In this document: piece after piece, positions 29,566 through 38,880 of the stretch
Numbering within the stretch: the first letter of the stretch is position 1
Layout of the letters: each line of letters starts with the position of its first letter
Assembly: GCF_011378715.1 (NCBI RefSeq)
Contig: NZ_WTKU01000011.1
Coordinates: forward strand, 62,001 to 126,000
DNA from: Psychromonas sp. SA13A
GTDB taxonomy: Bacteria > Pseudomonadota > Gammaproteobacteria > Enterobacterales > Psychromonadaceae
DNA length: 64,000 bases
Reading direction: 5' to 3'
The notes under the pieces: generated by a model
What the model was told of the DNA's origin: nothing
What the model saw: only the letters and a program-made list of their open reading frames with translations
Database searches by the model: none
Translations under genes and position numbers: made by a program

Positions 29566-30723
29566 TTAAAGGTTATTTTCTTTTAATAGCCTTTGATAAT
29601 GAGAGAATACATTTTCTACATAAGCTTCTATTGTAAACTTTTCCAAACCTTTCTTTGCACTATTAATAAGCTGAAATTTTAACTCAGGTTCCATTATTAG
29701 CTTTATAATTTTATCCGATAAGTCAACGACATTATCCCTTTCAAATAGAAAACCATTACAGCCATTCTCTATAATCCCTGGAATACCTCCAGTATTGGTA
29801 GCAATGCATGGAAGACCTGCAGCCATAGCTTCTATAAGAGCAGCACCCGCACCTTCTGAACGAGAAGGGAAAACAAACAGATCGCTTGCATTTAAAATGT
29901 CAGGAATATCGCTACGATTACCTGCAAAAACAACATTTTTTTCTAAACTATTATTTTTAATAAGCATTAATATTCTATTATAAAATGATTTAGATGTCGT
30001 TTTTCCGACAAGTAATAACTTAGTATTTGAATTCTGTTTATTTACTTCGGCGAAAGCTTCTACCGCGATATCCCAGCCTTTAACTTCTGCAAAGTGCCCC
30101 ACTGCAACGATAAGAAATTCAGTCTGCTTAACGCCAAATTCTTTACGTACCCCTTCCCCAGTTGCTTGAATATATTTATCAATAGGCACAGGAGCGTGAA
30201 CAACATCAATTTTTCTTTCAAAACCAACTTGCTCACAAACTTCTTTTTTAACTGCATCACTTATTGCTAATATTTGATCTGCACACCAACAAGTAATTCT
30301 GGTACTGGCCATTAATCTACCAAGACCTGATAATTCTTCATTTTTTTCATAAGCAGATGACATAGAGAGTTTTGACCAAATTTTAACAGGAACAAAGGAC
30401 AGTAAAGCAGCTATTATTGGGCTAGTATGATCGTTATGGCAATGAAATATATCGCATTTTATTTTCCTCAGAAAAATAATGTTACGATAGATACCTCTAA
30501 AATCAAAATTTCCTTTAGACCTTGGAATGTAAATTATTTTACAACCCGCTTTTACAAAAGGCTCAACTAAACTGAGGTCATCAGGCTCTTTCGATAACAC
30601 TAACCAATTATTCCACCCATTACCTGCACATTTATTGATCAATGCTAATGTTCTAAGCCATTTTGATGTTGCAATTATTGGGAATCCTCCCCAATAATGA
30701 ACAATATTTATTTCCTTCTGCAA
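29566..30723 (-). CDS. Glycosyltransferase family 4
   Basis: GT-B glycosyltransferase of about 385 aa and first gene of block 3. The donor-site segment is SRSEGAGAALIEAMAAGL, with VGHFAEVKGWDIAVEAFAE before it. It is predicted to build the exopolysaccharide repeat in the cytoplasm. TTG at 30723 is chosen because AAGGTG lies seven bases upstream; an in-frame TTG at 30729 is too close to that site. It is divergent from the beta-helix gene across a 1-kb gap that must contain its promoter. Confidence 0.86.
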   Translation of the reverse strand: MQKEINIVHYWGGFPIIATSKWLRTLALINKCAGNGWNNWLVLSKEPDDLSLVEPFVKAGCKIIYIPRSKGNFDFRGIYRNIIFLRKIKCDIFHCHNDHTSPIIAALLSFVPVKIWSKLSMSSAYEKNEELSGLGRLMASTRITCWCADQILAISDAVKKEVCEQVGFERKIDVVHAPVPIDKYIQATGEGVRKEFGVKQTEFLIVAVGHFAEVKGWDIAVEAFAEVNKQNSNTKLLLVGKTTSKSFYNRILMLIKNNSLEKNVVFAGNRSDIPDILNASDLFVFPSRSEGAGAALIEAMAAGLPCIATNTGGIPGIIENGCNGFLFERDNVVDLSDKIIKLIMEPELKFQLINSAKKGLEKFTIEAYVENVFSHYQRLLKENNL

Positions 30724-31353
30724 CTTCAATCACCTTAAATTAATCATGCAACATTTAAATATTATATCTTAAAATAGCTCATTATTTTTTATAGCTACTG
30801 ACCATTAGATCCGCAACAGATTCTATTATCACCTTGTTATTTGACATTATCTAGTAAATTTTCAAGCTAAAATTATTATAATCAACTTATCATCACATTA
30901 GAATGGGGGCAGAATTATAGTCCTGTAATGAATTCTATAAAATATAAACATCGGAACTAAAAACTTTAGGGTCGACTAAGAGAAATGAATCCAAACTTAT
31001 TTCAGAAAAATTTGAGGTTCCTCCCATAGTTTTAGCTCTATAGCTAATTCATAAGCATAAAACTTAATTTATGTCTAATTCAAAGTTCATATCTAAAAGG
31101 TAATTATTCTTGGTTTTATTATTTCTTTCTTGATTACAAATTTTCTGTTCTCATTACATTGTTGGAATTTTGATCATGTACTAGTATCAAGTCGCATTGA
31201 TAAAAGATAATACCCATTATGTTAATAGTGTGAGCTAAATTTTACACAGGGAAACTGGTTTAGTTTGAAGCGATAGTTAACACTTTCAAGAAATCAAGCA
31301 TTTAGTCCTCTATCGTAAGAATTTAGCAAAAAACAGATCAGATAATTGACTTA

Positions 31354-31473
31354 ATGACTATAATCATTCCATGTATTGAAGCTGAATACACAACACAGGT
31401 TGTTTAAAACTTAATACGATGCTTGGAAATAGTAAAAAATCAGCTAGAAACTAGCGGACGATTCTTAAGGTGA
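31354..31473 (+). pseudogene. Possible remnant of a GT2-like N-terminus
   Basis: An ATG frame reads MTIIIPCIEAEYTTQVV, then a TAA at 31405, then NLIRCLEIVKNQLETSGRF before a TGA. The opening resembles the first beta-strand of family 2 glycosyltransferases (IIIPCYNE-like). The two in-frame stops mean it cannot encode a working enzyme, and the resemblance is short enough to be chance. Confidence 0.2.
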
Positions 31474-31613
31474 CAGATTACCCCCTTTTAACCAAAGAGT
31501 CTTGATATATGGTCTAGTGACTGATAAATGCAACAGAATCAATAACGAATTACATAAGCAATTTAATTTGACTAAATTGCCATTAAGGATGAGCTTTAAC
31601 AATTATTTAATTG

Positions 31614-31657
31614 AATTTTTCTAAACAACTAGGTCTTTAAGGTTTTTTAGAAAAATT
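31614..31657 (+). promoter_or_regulatory. Perfect 12-bp inverted repeat in the beta-helix gene leader
   Basis: AATTTTTCTAAA (31614-31625) and TTTAGAAAAATT (31646-31657) are perfect complements around a 20-base spacer, 108 bp before the start of the beta-helix gene. It could be an operator or an RNA hairpin. Confidence 0.5.
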
Positions 31658-31662
31658 AAGAG

Positions 31663-31717
31663 AAAGTTATTGCATGGCGATCCTTAACACATGAAGTCGA
31701 TGAAAAATAACTTTTTT
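31663..31717 (+). promoter_or_regulatory. Terminator-like hairpin in the beta-helix gene leader
   Basis: AAAGTTATT (31663-31671) pairs perfectly with AATAACTTT (31706-31714), and the T-run continues to 31717. The loop is 34 bases, long for an intrinsic terminator. It ends 47 bp before the coding start, the position of a leader attenuator. Confidence 0.4.
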
Positions 31718-31764
31718 AATTAAACAGTTATTCGTAATTAAAATATCTACAACGGAGTTTAAAA

Positions 31765-33513
31765 ATGAAAATATTAATGAAGCACCTCAAATTGGTGTTT
31801 AGCACCTTTTTAATTTTTATATCTTATAATGCGCAGGCCGCATCAAGTTATGAAATGCCTGTTGGAATACCTAACACCACTTTAGATTTTCAACAAGAAA
31901 TGCCTGCAAGGCCTAGTGACTGGAGTGCTGAAGTCCCTGGATATTACTATATAGACTATCAAAATGGAGTAAAAAGCCAAGCTTACGGAACACCTTCAGC
32001 TCCTCGAAAAATGATCCCTAGCCCAGCACCAGCAGGTTCATATATCGAAATATCAGGAGAGTACACTCAAGGCTTCTTAAAAAAACAAAATAGAATGTAT
32101 ACCTTTAATGGTACTGATGATGCTTGGAGTGCAGGAGTAGCTGGGCCAGTCTGGATCACTGGAGCAAAGGACACCTATGGAGCGATTAGTTTTGTTGGCT
32201 TCCAAATGCAAGGCAGTAATATATTTATATCTGACTTAGACTTTATAAACGGAGCAAAAATACAAGTCAGCTCTAGCAGTAAAGGATATAAAGCAGAAAA
32301 TGTTTTAATACGAAATGTAGATATTTCAGGAGGGGGAATATCTGTAGTAGGTGATGCAACAGCACCAGTTAATAACGTTATAATATACAATAGTAAATTC
32401 CATGATTTTGGCGATATTTACTCAGAACTAGATGAAGATGCACACTTAGTTTCGATAGGTGCTTATATTTCAAATTTATGGATATTAGATAGTTTATTAC
32501 ACACAGCATCTGGCGCAGGAGTTCAAGTTCTTGGTGCTAGCGAAAGAGGCACTACTAATAACATTTATGTTGGGAACAATGAAGTTTATGACGTTAGGCA
32601 ATCTGGTTTATGGGTGAAATCAGGTACTAATGTTGTGTTTTCTAGCAATACTATTCGCAATGTAATATCGACTCCTTGGTCACCCTCTAAAGGGATGGGT
32701 GCACAGTATTTACCTGACGAATTGTGGATGATTAACAACCATGTTAGTGGTGTTGAGTATGGTATACGCATAGCTTCAACAACTGGTGTTTCATGGACTC
32801 AGAAAATTTATGCTATTGGTAATATTATTCATAATGTTAGAACGTTGCAAGAAGGTTCAAAGGTTGGACCGATTTCAAATACTTCATCTTGGCAAAGTGC
32901 AGCTATTCACATTGCAGGTTCTCACGAGCAATATATATATAATAACTTAATTTTTGACGCTCCAAATGGTATAGATTCTTCAAGCCCTAAAAAAACAGTA
33001 ATAAAAAACAACATTATTCTTGATGTAACCGCAGAACATGTAAACGAACCGACCGGTTATCATATTCTAGCTGAGATACAAGAACTAAACGAAGAAGTTT
33101 TCATAGAAAACAACTATTTTGGTGATGGTATGCATGTGCAAGTTCACAAAGGGGTAACAAACGTATTACACAACGATGTAGACACTCTAAATGCTGAAGA
33201 AGGAGCTAGTGGTAATATTCAAGGGACTAATATTATTACACAAAATAATATTGATTCAATAATGGATACAATGAGTATTGACGGCTTTGGTTTTACACAA
33301 CTTAAGGATGCAGGGATTAATGTTAATGATATTTTAATAACTCAATTTAAATATCAATTCCCTAGCACTAGTGGGATAAACTCAGACATTTTTGATAAGC
33401 AACGCGACCTTGGGAACTCCATTGATATAGGACCATTTGAACAATATGGGGTTAAACAAACCCCTACTATTCCGACAAAACCAGGAGAGTTAACATTATT
33501 TCAATTGCCATAA
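31765..33513 (+). CDS. Secreted right-handed beta-helix protein (possible polysaccharide lyase or hydrolase)
   Basis: Secreted protein of 582 aa. The signal peptide is MKILMKHLKLVFSTFLIFIS followed by YNAQAA. From about residue 130 to 470 it shows repeated short beta-strand turns of the pectate-lyase-like parallel beta-helix type (for example ISDLDFINGAKI, NNIYVGNNEVYDV, EQYIYNNLIFDAPNGI, VIKNNIILDV). Such folds act on acidic polysaccharides as lyases, hydrolases or epimerases, or serve as adhesins. The C-terminus has no PEP-CTERM motif or membrane anchor. It is the only plus-strand gene between blocks 2 and 3. CGGAG lies seven bases before the ATG. The exact activity cannot be assigned. Confidence 0.8.
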   Translation: MKILMKHLKLVFSTFLIFISYNAQAASSYEMPVGIPNTTLDFQQEMPARPSDWSAEVPGYYYIDYQNGVKSQAYGTPSAPRKMIPSPAPAGSYIEISGEYTQGFLKKQNRMYTFNGTDDAWSAGVAGPVWITGAKDTYGAISFVGFQMQGSNIFISDLDFINGAKIQVSSSSKGYKAENVLIRNVDISGGGISVVGDATAPVNNVIIYNSKFHDFGDIYSELDEDAHLVSIGAYISNLWILDSLLHTASGAGVQVLGASERGTTNNIYVGNNEVYDVRQSGLWVKSGTNVVFSSNTIRNVISTPWSPSKGMGAQYLPDELWMINNHVSGVEYGIRIASTTGVSWTQKIYAIGNIIHNVRTLQEGSKVGPISNTSSWQSAAIHIAGSHEQYIYNNLIFDAPNGIDSSSPKKTVIKNNIILDVTAEHVNEPTGYHILAEIQELNEEVFIENNYFGDGMHVQVHKGVTNVLHNDVDTLNAEEGASGNIQGTNIITQNNIDSIMDTMSIDGFGFTQLKDAGINVNDILITQFKYQFPSTSGINSDIFDKQRDLGNSIDIGPFEQYGVKQTPTIPTKPGELTLFQLP

Positions 33514-33523
33514 GTTAGAACTG

Positions 33524-33544
33524 CTCGGTTCTTAGTTAACCGAG
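33524..33544. repeat. Hairpin after the beta-helix gene
   Basis: CTCGGTT (33524-33530) pairs perfectly with AACCGAG (33538-33544) over a 7-base loop, directly after the stop codon. No T-run follows. Confidence 0.5.
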
Positions 33545-33571
33545 TAATCCTCAATGAGTCTCCATTAGTTT

Positions 33572-33610
33572 AGATTTGAGCTTGATTATTTTATGTAAGT
33601 TCAAATCTTT
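33572..33610 (+). terminator. Likely transcription end of the beta-helix gene
   Basis: AGATTTGAGCTT (33572-33583) pairs with AAGTTCAAATCT (33597-33608) with a single G-T pair over a 13-base loop. Only a short T-run follows. The rest of the 33514-33997 gap shows no convincing gene. Confidence 0.5.
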
Positions 33611-33997
33611 GCTAACACTAAGCAGAATAAATATCTCATTTATTGACTGGATAAAACATCTTCCTCTTTCATTACAACCTTCATTTAGTAAATAACTACT
33701 TACCTTTATACACCACCTTCATAGATCATTTTCACCGTAAAAAATTTAGAGCATATACTTAATAAAATTGGAATATTAACTTTTAATTCACCTAGGGCTT
33801 TTGTTATTAGTTGCAACTCATTATTATTTATATTGGTTTGGCTATTACTATCAGATAAAATTCAGAGCATGTTTTCAATGTATTTTTTCTCAAGGGCCAA
33901 CCTATGAATATTTTATATATCGAGAGGGGCAACATAAAACTCAAAATAGAAAACTTTCTTGTTCGATTTCTCTGAATATTATTTAGCTAATTATTAA

Positions 33998-35869
33998 CTA
34001 TTGAAAAACTTGATCTAAATAGCCTAATGATCTTTTTGCATACCAAGGTCGCATATGCTCTGAATCTTTATAATAATATTTAAAATCATCATCACGCACC
34101 ATACAAACATCACTACATAAATACTCAATAGGGTCTATTATCACTAGATTATCTGGTTTAATTATATCTTGAAGTACATCATCATGAGCTGCATAAGCAT
34201 TTTTAGCTTGTTCAATAGTAATATAATTTTTTAGGTTGTGTCTTACAGATAAAGTAGGGTTGAACTCATCCCCTTTAGGTTCACCTAAAAGTAAAAAAAC
34301 TTTTTTTGATTTTTTTGTTGCAAAAGACAGAAACTCATTAAATTCAGCCCCCCTGAGATGAAGTTCCTTTTTTTTTGTAGCATTCACTTTAGATAAATAT
34401 GCATCTAAAACAAATAATGAAGTGACTATCTTTTCAAAATTAACTTCCGCCATAACGGCTTTGTAATTCTTTATATTTGAACAATCTAAATTTGGCCTAT
34501 AAGACGGCGCCAAAAAGCACCCTCCTTGAGTTAAATAATAAATATTATATTCAGTATTTATCTTCGCCACATATGGAAACATTTGCTCAATATGGCTAGC
34601 TCCAATAAACAATATATTTTTATCTGAGCGCCCCTTAATAAACCGAATATCATGATTTCCTATCTTTAAATTAGATTCAGGGTAATCCCAGTCAGATATA
34701 GCTATAAGAGCATTATTATTTATTAATTGTTTTTCTTCTGAATGAAGAAAATTAAGACCGTTGGTTAAAAATACAATACTTCCTATTACTCCAATGCTCA
34801 GTACCATAAATAAAGGCTTGCAACTAAAATAATTTATCAGTGTGCTAAAGTCATTCTTAAAGTTAATTTTTTCAATATATTTATTGCTAATAAATCCAAT
34901 AAAAACTGAAAACAATAATCCTATGTAGATAAATATATCATTCAAGGAATAGAAATAGATTCCTACAACTATTGGCCAATGCCATAGATAGATTGAATAT
35001 GACCATGAGCCCAATCTTTGGAAAACAACATTACCTGTAATGAAGCTATCATCCCGTTGAGCTTGAATTATCATAAATGCACCTAAAACCGGGAAAAAAG
35101 CTAAATAGCCGGGCCATGCGACTTCTTTATTGATAAAGATATAAGAAGTAAAAATCAACAATAATCCAATCCATTCAAGCAGTTTTTGTCGTACTTTTTG
35201 ACTCTCTGAGTAGCTAAGGGGGTAGAGATAACAAACACCACCAGCCATCATTTCCCAAGCTCTTGTTGTTAGGAAATAATATGATGAAGAGGGCCATTGA
35301 TAAGTTGCTACTACGCAAAAAACAAAACCTAAAATGGTGCCACCAAGTATTATTGGCTTCAGCACTGCTATTGACAGACATTTCCGAGCAATAACAAGTA
35401 AAAGCGGATATATTATGTAAAATTGCCATTCAACAGATAACGACCAAGTATGAAGTAGCCATTTTTCATGTGATGAAACATCGAAATAACCATCCTCTGA
35501 CCAATACACTATATTAGATAAAAAGCTAATACTACTTCCAACGTGTTTCCCTAACACTCTATAATCAAGGGGCTCTAGGTAGAGAATCCCCCAAACAAGT
35601 AAAATCAAGCAAAGAAAGGCCAAGGCGGGGATAATTCTATTTGCACGGGCAATATAAAATTTTAATAGTGAAAAGTTATCCTGTTCTATTCCCCTAAATA
35701 TTATTCCAGTCATTAAAAAACCAGAAATAACAAAAAAAACATCAACACCAGCAAACCCACCAGGCATCCAAGAAGCATTAAAATGAAACAACATAACCGC
35801 GATTACAGCGATAGCTCTTAAGCCATTAATATCTTTTCTAAATTTCAAAAAAACCACACTATTTAACAA
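33998..35869 (-). CDS. Membrane acyltransferase with C-terminal SGNH domain (OafA/YrhL type)
   Basis: Protein of 623 aa. Residues about 10-350 are an acyltransferase-3 membrane domain with about ten hydrophobic segments and the motif RKDINGLRAIAVIAVMLFHF, in which the histidine is the conserved catalytic residue, plus PGGFAGVDVFFVISGFLMT. The C-terminal periplasmic SGNH-like domain has FIGASHIEQMFPYV (block I, GxSH) and ends with DSEHMRPWYAKR, supplying the Asp-His pair. It would O-acetylate the exopolysaccharide at the periplasmic side. The start is uncertain: TTG at 35869 has no ribosome binding site, and GTG (35857) or TTG (35848) are alternatives. It ends block 2. Confidence 0.88.
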   Translation of the reverse strand: MLNSVVFLKFRKDINGLRAIAVIAVMLFHFNASWMPGGFAGVDVFFVISGFLMTGIIFRGIEQDNFSLLKFYIARANRIIPALAFLCLILLVWGILYLEPLDYRVLGKHVGSSISFLSNIVYWSEDGYFDVSSHEKWLLHTWSLSVEWQFYIIYPLLLVIARKCLSIAVLKPIILGGTILGFVFCVVATYQWPSSSYYFLTTRAWEMMAGGVCYLYPLSYSESQKVRQKLLEWIGLLLIFTSYIFINKEVAWPGYLAFFPVLGAFMIIQAQRDDSFITGNVVFQRLGSWSYSIYLWHWPIVVGIYFYSLNDIFIYIGLLFSVFIGFISNKYIEKINFKNDFSTLINYFSCKPLFMVLSIGVIGSIVFLTNGLNFLHSEEKQLINNNALIAISDWDYPESNLKIGNHDIRFIKGRSDKNILFIGASHIEQMFPYVAKINTEYNIYYLTQGGCFLAPSYRPNLDCSNIKNYKAVMAEVNFEKIVTSLFVLDAYLSKVNATKKKELHLRGAEFNEFLSFATKKSKKVFLLLGEPKGDEFNPTLSVRHNLKNYITIEQAKNAYAAHDDVLQDIIKPDNLVIIDPIEYLCSDVCMVRDDDFKYYYKDSEHMRPWYAKRSLGYLDQVFQ

Positions 35870-35983
35870 ATCATAATAAAATGTTATACAAAAAACTCGT
35901 ATAAATTAGAATAAGGTTATACTCAAAAACCAGTATATGCCACATTAAAATATTGAAAGGGTTTCCACCAGTATTCTAATATC

Positions 35984-37420
35984 TCAATCATCGATAAGGA
36001 AATTGTTTTTGCCCGTTCGTTTTTTGTTGCGCTCAATGTAAACCCGAAGTAAAAGCCCTATCCCCACCCACATCCCGACTGAACCTTCTCGCGGATAAAA
36101 ATTTTGACTACCTATCGAGGCAATCAAAAAGGCAGACAGCAATGCCAATGCAGCTCCTCCAGTTACAACATATATTTTTTCAGAATTATCACGAAACAAA
36201 CTCCAAGCATACTTTAAAAAAATAAAATACAATAAAAATACAGGGATTGCACCTACAAACCCATTGTCTTGAATCCACTGTAAATAAGCATTATGAGGAT
36301 GAGGAAAGCTATCGTACTTCCCATACAATTCTCTCATTCTTAATGTTATCCCTATATTTACCATTGCCTCCCGTCCATAGCCAAAAAAAGGAGCCTCTGT
36401 AATTGACTCCCAAACCAATGGCCATGCTAAATTTCGGCCAGAAGTTACTTCATAAAGATCAACATTTCCCTCTTCAAACTCAATATCTTGTTCTCCATTC
36501 ATCGGCTGTGATTCCGCTGATTCTTCAGATGAAAAACCAAAGCTAAGACGCTCAACAGCAGAAGGTGCAAAAGCAATTATAGTAATATAAACAAGCGGTA
36601 TTAATAGAATATATTTTCGCCACTTGAATAAACAATAAACTCCACCAAGTATAGCCCAGGTTCCATATCCAGTTCGCCCCCCCGTTAACGCCATTGCCAG
36701 AAAAATAATAAAGCAACTAGGCAGAATAAAGTACCAGTAATGCTTGGTACTCACTAACTCTTTTAAACAAAAAACTAGCCAGAAAGCACCGCTCATCATC
36801 ATCGATATATTCACACGATGAAAACCAACACTTTTTGATATTATTTTAACCGCTTTATGTTGTAACGCATCTCCGTCTAATGTTAATGAACCCAACTTCA
36901 TTGCTTTTATCACTTGTAAAGCTAATAAAATATACATTAAAGCTAATGCTCCTAAAGCAAAATTATATTGCTTACGGGTACGACAGCCATCAAATATAAT
37001 CATACTTGGCAATACCCACTTAAAGCAATTTATTAAATATTCATTGATATCGTTCATCATACGAGGTGCTGGTGCTCCAATGACTTCAAACCATTCGAGT
37101 AAACCACTATGATCATATAGATATCTAACAACACTAATAGTGATAAAAAAACCATATATGAACAATAAAGTATTAATAAATTTTGGCATTTCCCAAATTA
37201 ATTTTTCTTTTTTTCTATTGGATAACCAAGATAAAACAGTATTTACGAACAAAAAATTCCAGTGGTTTAAACCAGGAACCCCTCCAACTGCTTTTGGCAT
37301 GTCGGGATGTTGGAAAATAGACATCAGAAGAACCAACCAACAAGCAGCACGAAACCAATCCTTCCACGCATAGACACTTAAATAAGCGATTAAAAGTGTT
37401 AGCAGCGTTATTCTAATCAA
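35984..37420 (-). CDS. O-antigen-ligase-like polymerase (exosortase-A-associated O-glycosylation ligase type)
   Basis: Polytopic membrane protein of 478 aa with about 11 hydrophobic segments and the large periplasmic loop of the Wzy/WaaL superfamily. The ligase motif PHPHNAYLQWIQDNGFVG lies in the second half, before the last membrane segments. The N-terminus (DWFRAACWLVLLMSIFQHPD and GLNHWNFLFVNTVLSW) resembles the TIGR03097 group found in exosortase A loci; I could not test this by search. It may polymerise repeats or ligate glycan to protein. The start is TTG, with a strong AAGGAG seven bases upstream. Confidence 0.82.
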   Translation of the reverse strand: MIRITLLTLLIAYLSVYAWKDWFRAACWLVLLMSIFQHPDMPKAVGGVPGLNHWNFLFVNTVLSWLSNRKKEKLIWEMPKFINTLLFIYGFFITISVVRYLYDHSGLLEWFEVIGAPAPRMMNDINEYLINCFKWVLPSMIIFDGCRTRKQYNFALGALALMYILLALQVIKAMKLGSLTLDGDALQHKAVKIISKSVGFHRVNISMMMSGAFWLVFCLKELVSTKHYWYFILPSCFIIFLAMALTGGRTGYGTWAILGGVYCLFKWRKYILLIPLVYITIIAFAPSAVERLSFGFSSEESAESQPMNGEQDIEFEEGNVDLYEVTSGRNLAWPLVWESITEAPFFGYGREAMVNIGITLRMRELYGKYDSFPHPHNAYLQWIQDNGFVGAIPVFLLYFIFLKYAWSLFRDNSEKIYVVTGGAALALLSAFLIASIGSQNFYPREGSVGMWVGIGLLLRVYIERNKKRTGKNNFLIDD

Positions 37421-37478
37421 GATAAAACTCCTTGTATTATGTAATGAGTTTGATTACGAATAAAAATTAAATTTATTT

Positions 37479-38879
37479 TCATAATTTTATTCTTTGATCA
37501 ACAAATACTGACTTACCGCGTTCAGTGAGCTCAATATTCTCAACAATTTCTACTTTCACAATCACTCTTCCATCCAGTTTTTGGCCTATATTTTTTCCTA
37601 TTCTGTCCTTTTGAATATCGGAAAAACCTTTATTAACGACCACTTTTATAATCGCTTTACCTGGCGTATCTTGATAAAACTGATATTTAAGTACATCATC
37701 AAAAGTGTCATCATGCATATTAATAGCACTCCAAGAGATCATATTCGATTCATTAGTAACTAAGTGCTCTTGAATATTATGCCCTCTGATGTCTTTGATA
37801 ATAATATGGTTACGGTTACACTTATCGCAACAATCCGCTACGTACTCCGCATAATCACCAGTCTTATAACGAATAAAGGGCATTACAGTATTGATAAAGC
37901 CAGTTCCGACTATTTCACCTACTTCACCTTGCTTTGTAATTACATTTCCTTGTTCATCAATCAATTCAAAATAACCGTAGGTTGGCCATACATGATAATT
38001 TGAGGAATATTCACATTCTCCTGCAGCTATGAGTTTTTCGGTATGCCCATATGATGAAAAATAACGACAATTAAAAACAGACTCAACGAAGTCTCTTTGT
38101 TCTGGGTATACATTTTCAGATTCAGCTAAGATAGCTTGCACATTGGTAATCGATATATTATTTTTTTTAATATATCTCGCTAATTGATAAATAGAAGAAG
38201 GATAAACATGCAAAAAACATTTTTTTAAAGATTGAAGGTGTTTAACGTATTCAGCCATATCATTATCGCTCGTATGGAAACTGCTATAATAATGCTCTCT
38301 AAAAATAGAATCATAACTCCTATTAACTCCGCCCTTAGTTCCAGTAACCCTTCCACGTAAAACAGCTTTAACATCCCCTAATTTAAAACCTGATTTTTTC
38401 CATCCGTCGACTAAATAGGCATACTCTATTTGTGAACGCCCCCCATTAATATAAAATGTTAAAGGAACGCCGCTTGTGCCACCTGTCGTAATATAATCAA
38501 CCTCAGGGCTATTTTTATCCACTAACAATAAATCATTAATATTTTCATTAATAAAGCGCTTATCAATGAAAGGTAATATTTTAAAGTCTTCCAATGTTTG
38601 TAACGATGAAATATCAATACCGGCATCATCGTATAATTTTTTGTACGCTGCACATTTTTTATAAGCTACCTGAACCTGCTCTTTTAATTTTTTAAGCTGA
38701 TATTGCTCAATCTCAGCTTTTGACCAAGTATCAGCAGAATTAATTAAGCGACTTGTATCTCGAAATTTTTTACCTATTAAATAAGGTAATGGAACAAATG
38801 AAAGTAAAAAACCTGCTAATTTTTTCAGAGAGGTAGGCATTACAGCCCATAGGTTTTTTTTAGAAAATGCTTTTTTCAT
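37479..38879 (-). CDS. Adenylate-forming enzyme, PaaK/CapK-like
   Basis: Cytoplasmic protein of about 466 aa related to phenylacetate-CoA ligase and CapK. The P-loop TTGGTSGVPLTFY and the adenylate-binding SSYGHTEKL are intact, and a C-terminal RYKTGDYAEY segment is present. A CxxC pair (CDKCNRN) just beyond it may bind a metal. Such enzymes in capsule loci are thought to activate a carboxylic acid for attachment to the polymer; the substrate here is unknown. ATG at 38879 is chosen because it follows the preceding stop by one base; in-frame starts at 38927 and 38909 would overlap the upstream gene. Confidence 0.83.
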   Translation of the reverse strand: MKKAFSKKNLWAVMPTSLKKLAGFLLSFVPLPYLIGKKFRDTSRLINSADTWSKAEIEQYQLKKLKEQVQVAYKKCAAYKKLYDDAGIDISSLQTLEDFKILPFIDKRFINENINDLLLVDKNSPEVDYITTGGTSGVPLTFYINGGRSQIEYAYLVDGWKKSGFKLGDVKAVLRGRVTGTKGGVNRSYDSIFREHYYSSFHTSDNDMAEYVKHLQSLKKCFLHVYPSSIYQLARYIKKNNISITNVQAILAESENVYPEQRDFVESVFNCRYFSSYGHTEKLIAAGECEYSSNYHVWPTYGYFELIDEQGNVITKQGEVGEIVGTGFINTVMPFIRYKTGDYAEYVADCCDKCNRNHIIIKDIRGHNIQEHLVTNESNMISWSAINMHDDTFDDVLKYQFYQDTPGKAIIKVVVNKGFSDIQKDRIGKNIGQKLDGRVIVKVEIVENIELTERGKSVFVDQRIKL

Positions 38880-38880
38880 T

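Larger units (their letters stand above)
30730..31764. other. 1.0-kb AT-rich intergenic region between divergent polysaccharide genes
   Basis: No convincing gene is present. It should contain the promoter of block 3 (minus strand) and that of the beta-helix gene (plus strand). It holds a possible remnant of a GT2-like reading frame (31354-31473) and two strong inverted repeats (31614-31657 and 31663-31714). No JUMPstart/ops element was seen. Confidence 0.6.

Noticed and set aside
31180-31330. Insertion sequence end or degraded transposon in the 1-kb gap
   Set aside because: No terminal inverted repeat pair, target duplication or transposase-like frame could be found.
32991-33513. C-terminus of the beta-helix protein as a PEP-CTERM sorting signal
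   Set aside because: The end (KPGELTLFQLP) has no PEP motif, no membrane helix and no basic tail, and other frames past the stop do not restore one.
33780-33986. Open frame of about 60 codons rich in Tyr and hydrophobic residues after the beta-helix gene
   Set aside because: There is no ATG or GTG near its start and no ribosome binding site, and the composition fits AT-rich chance sequence.
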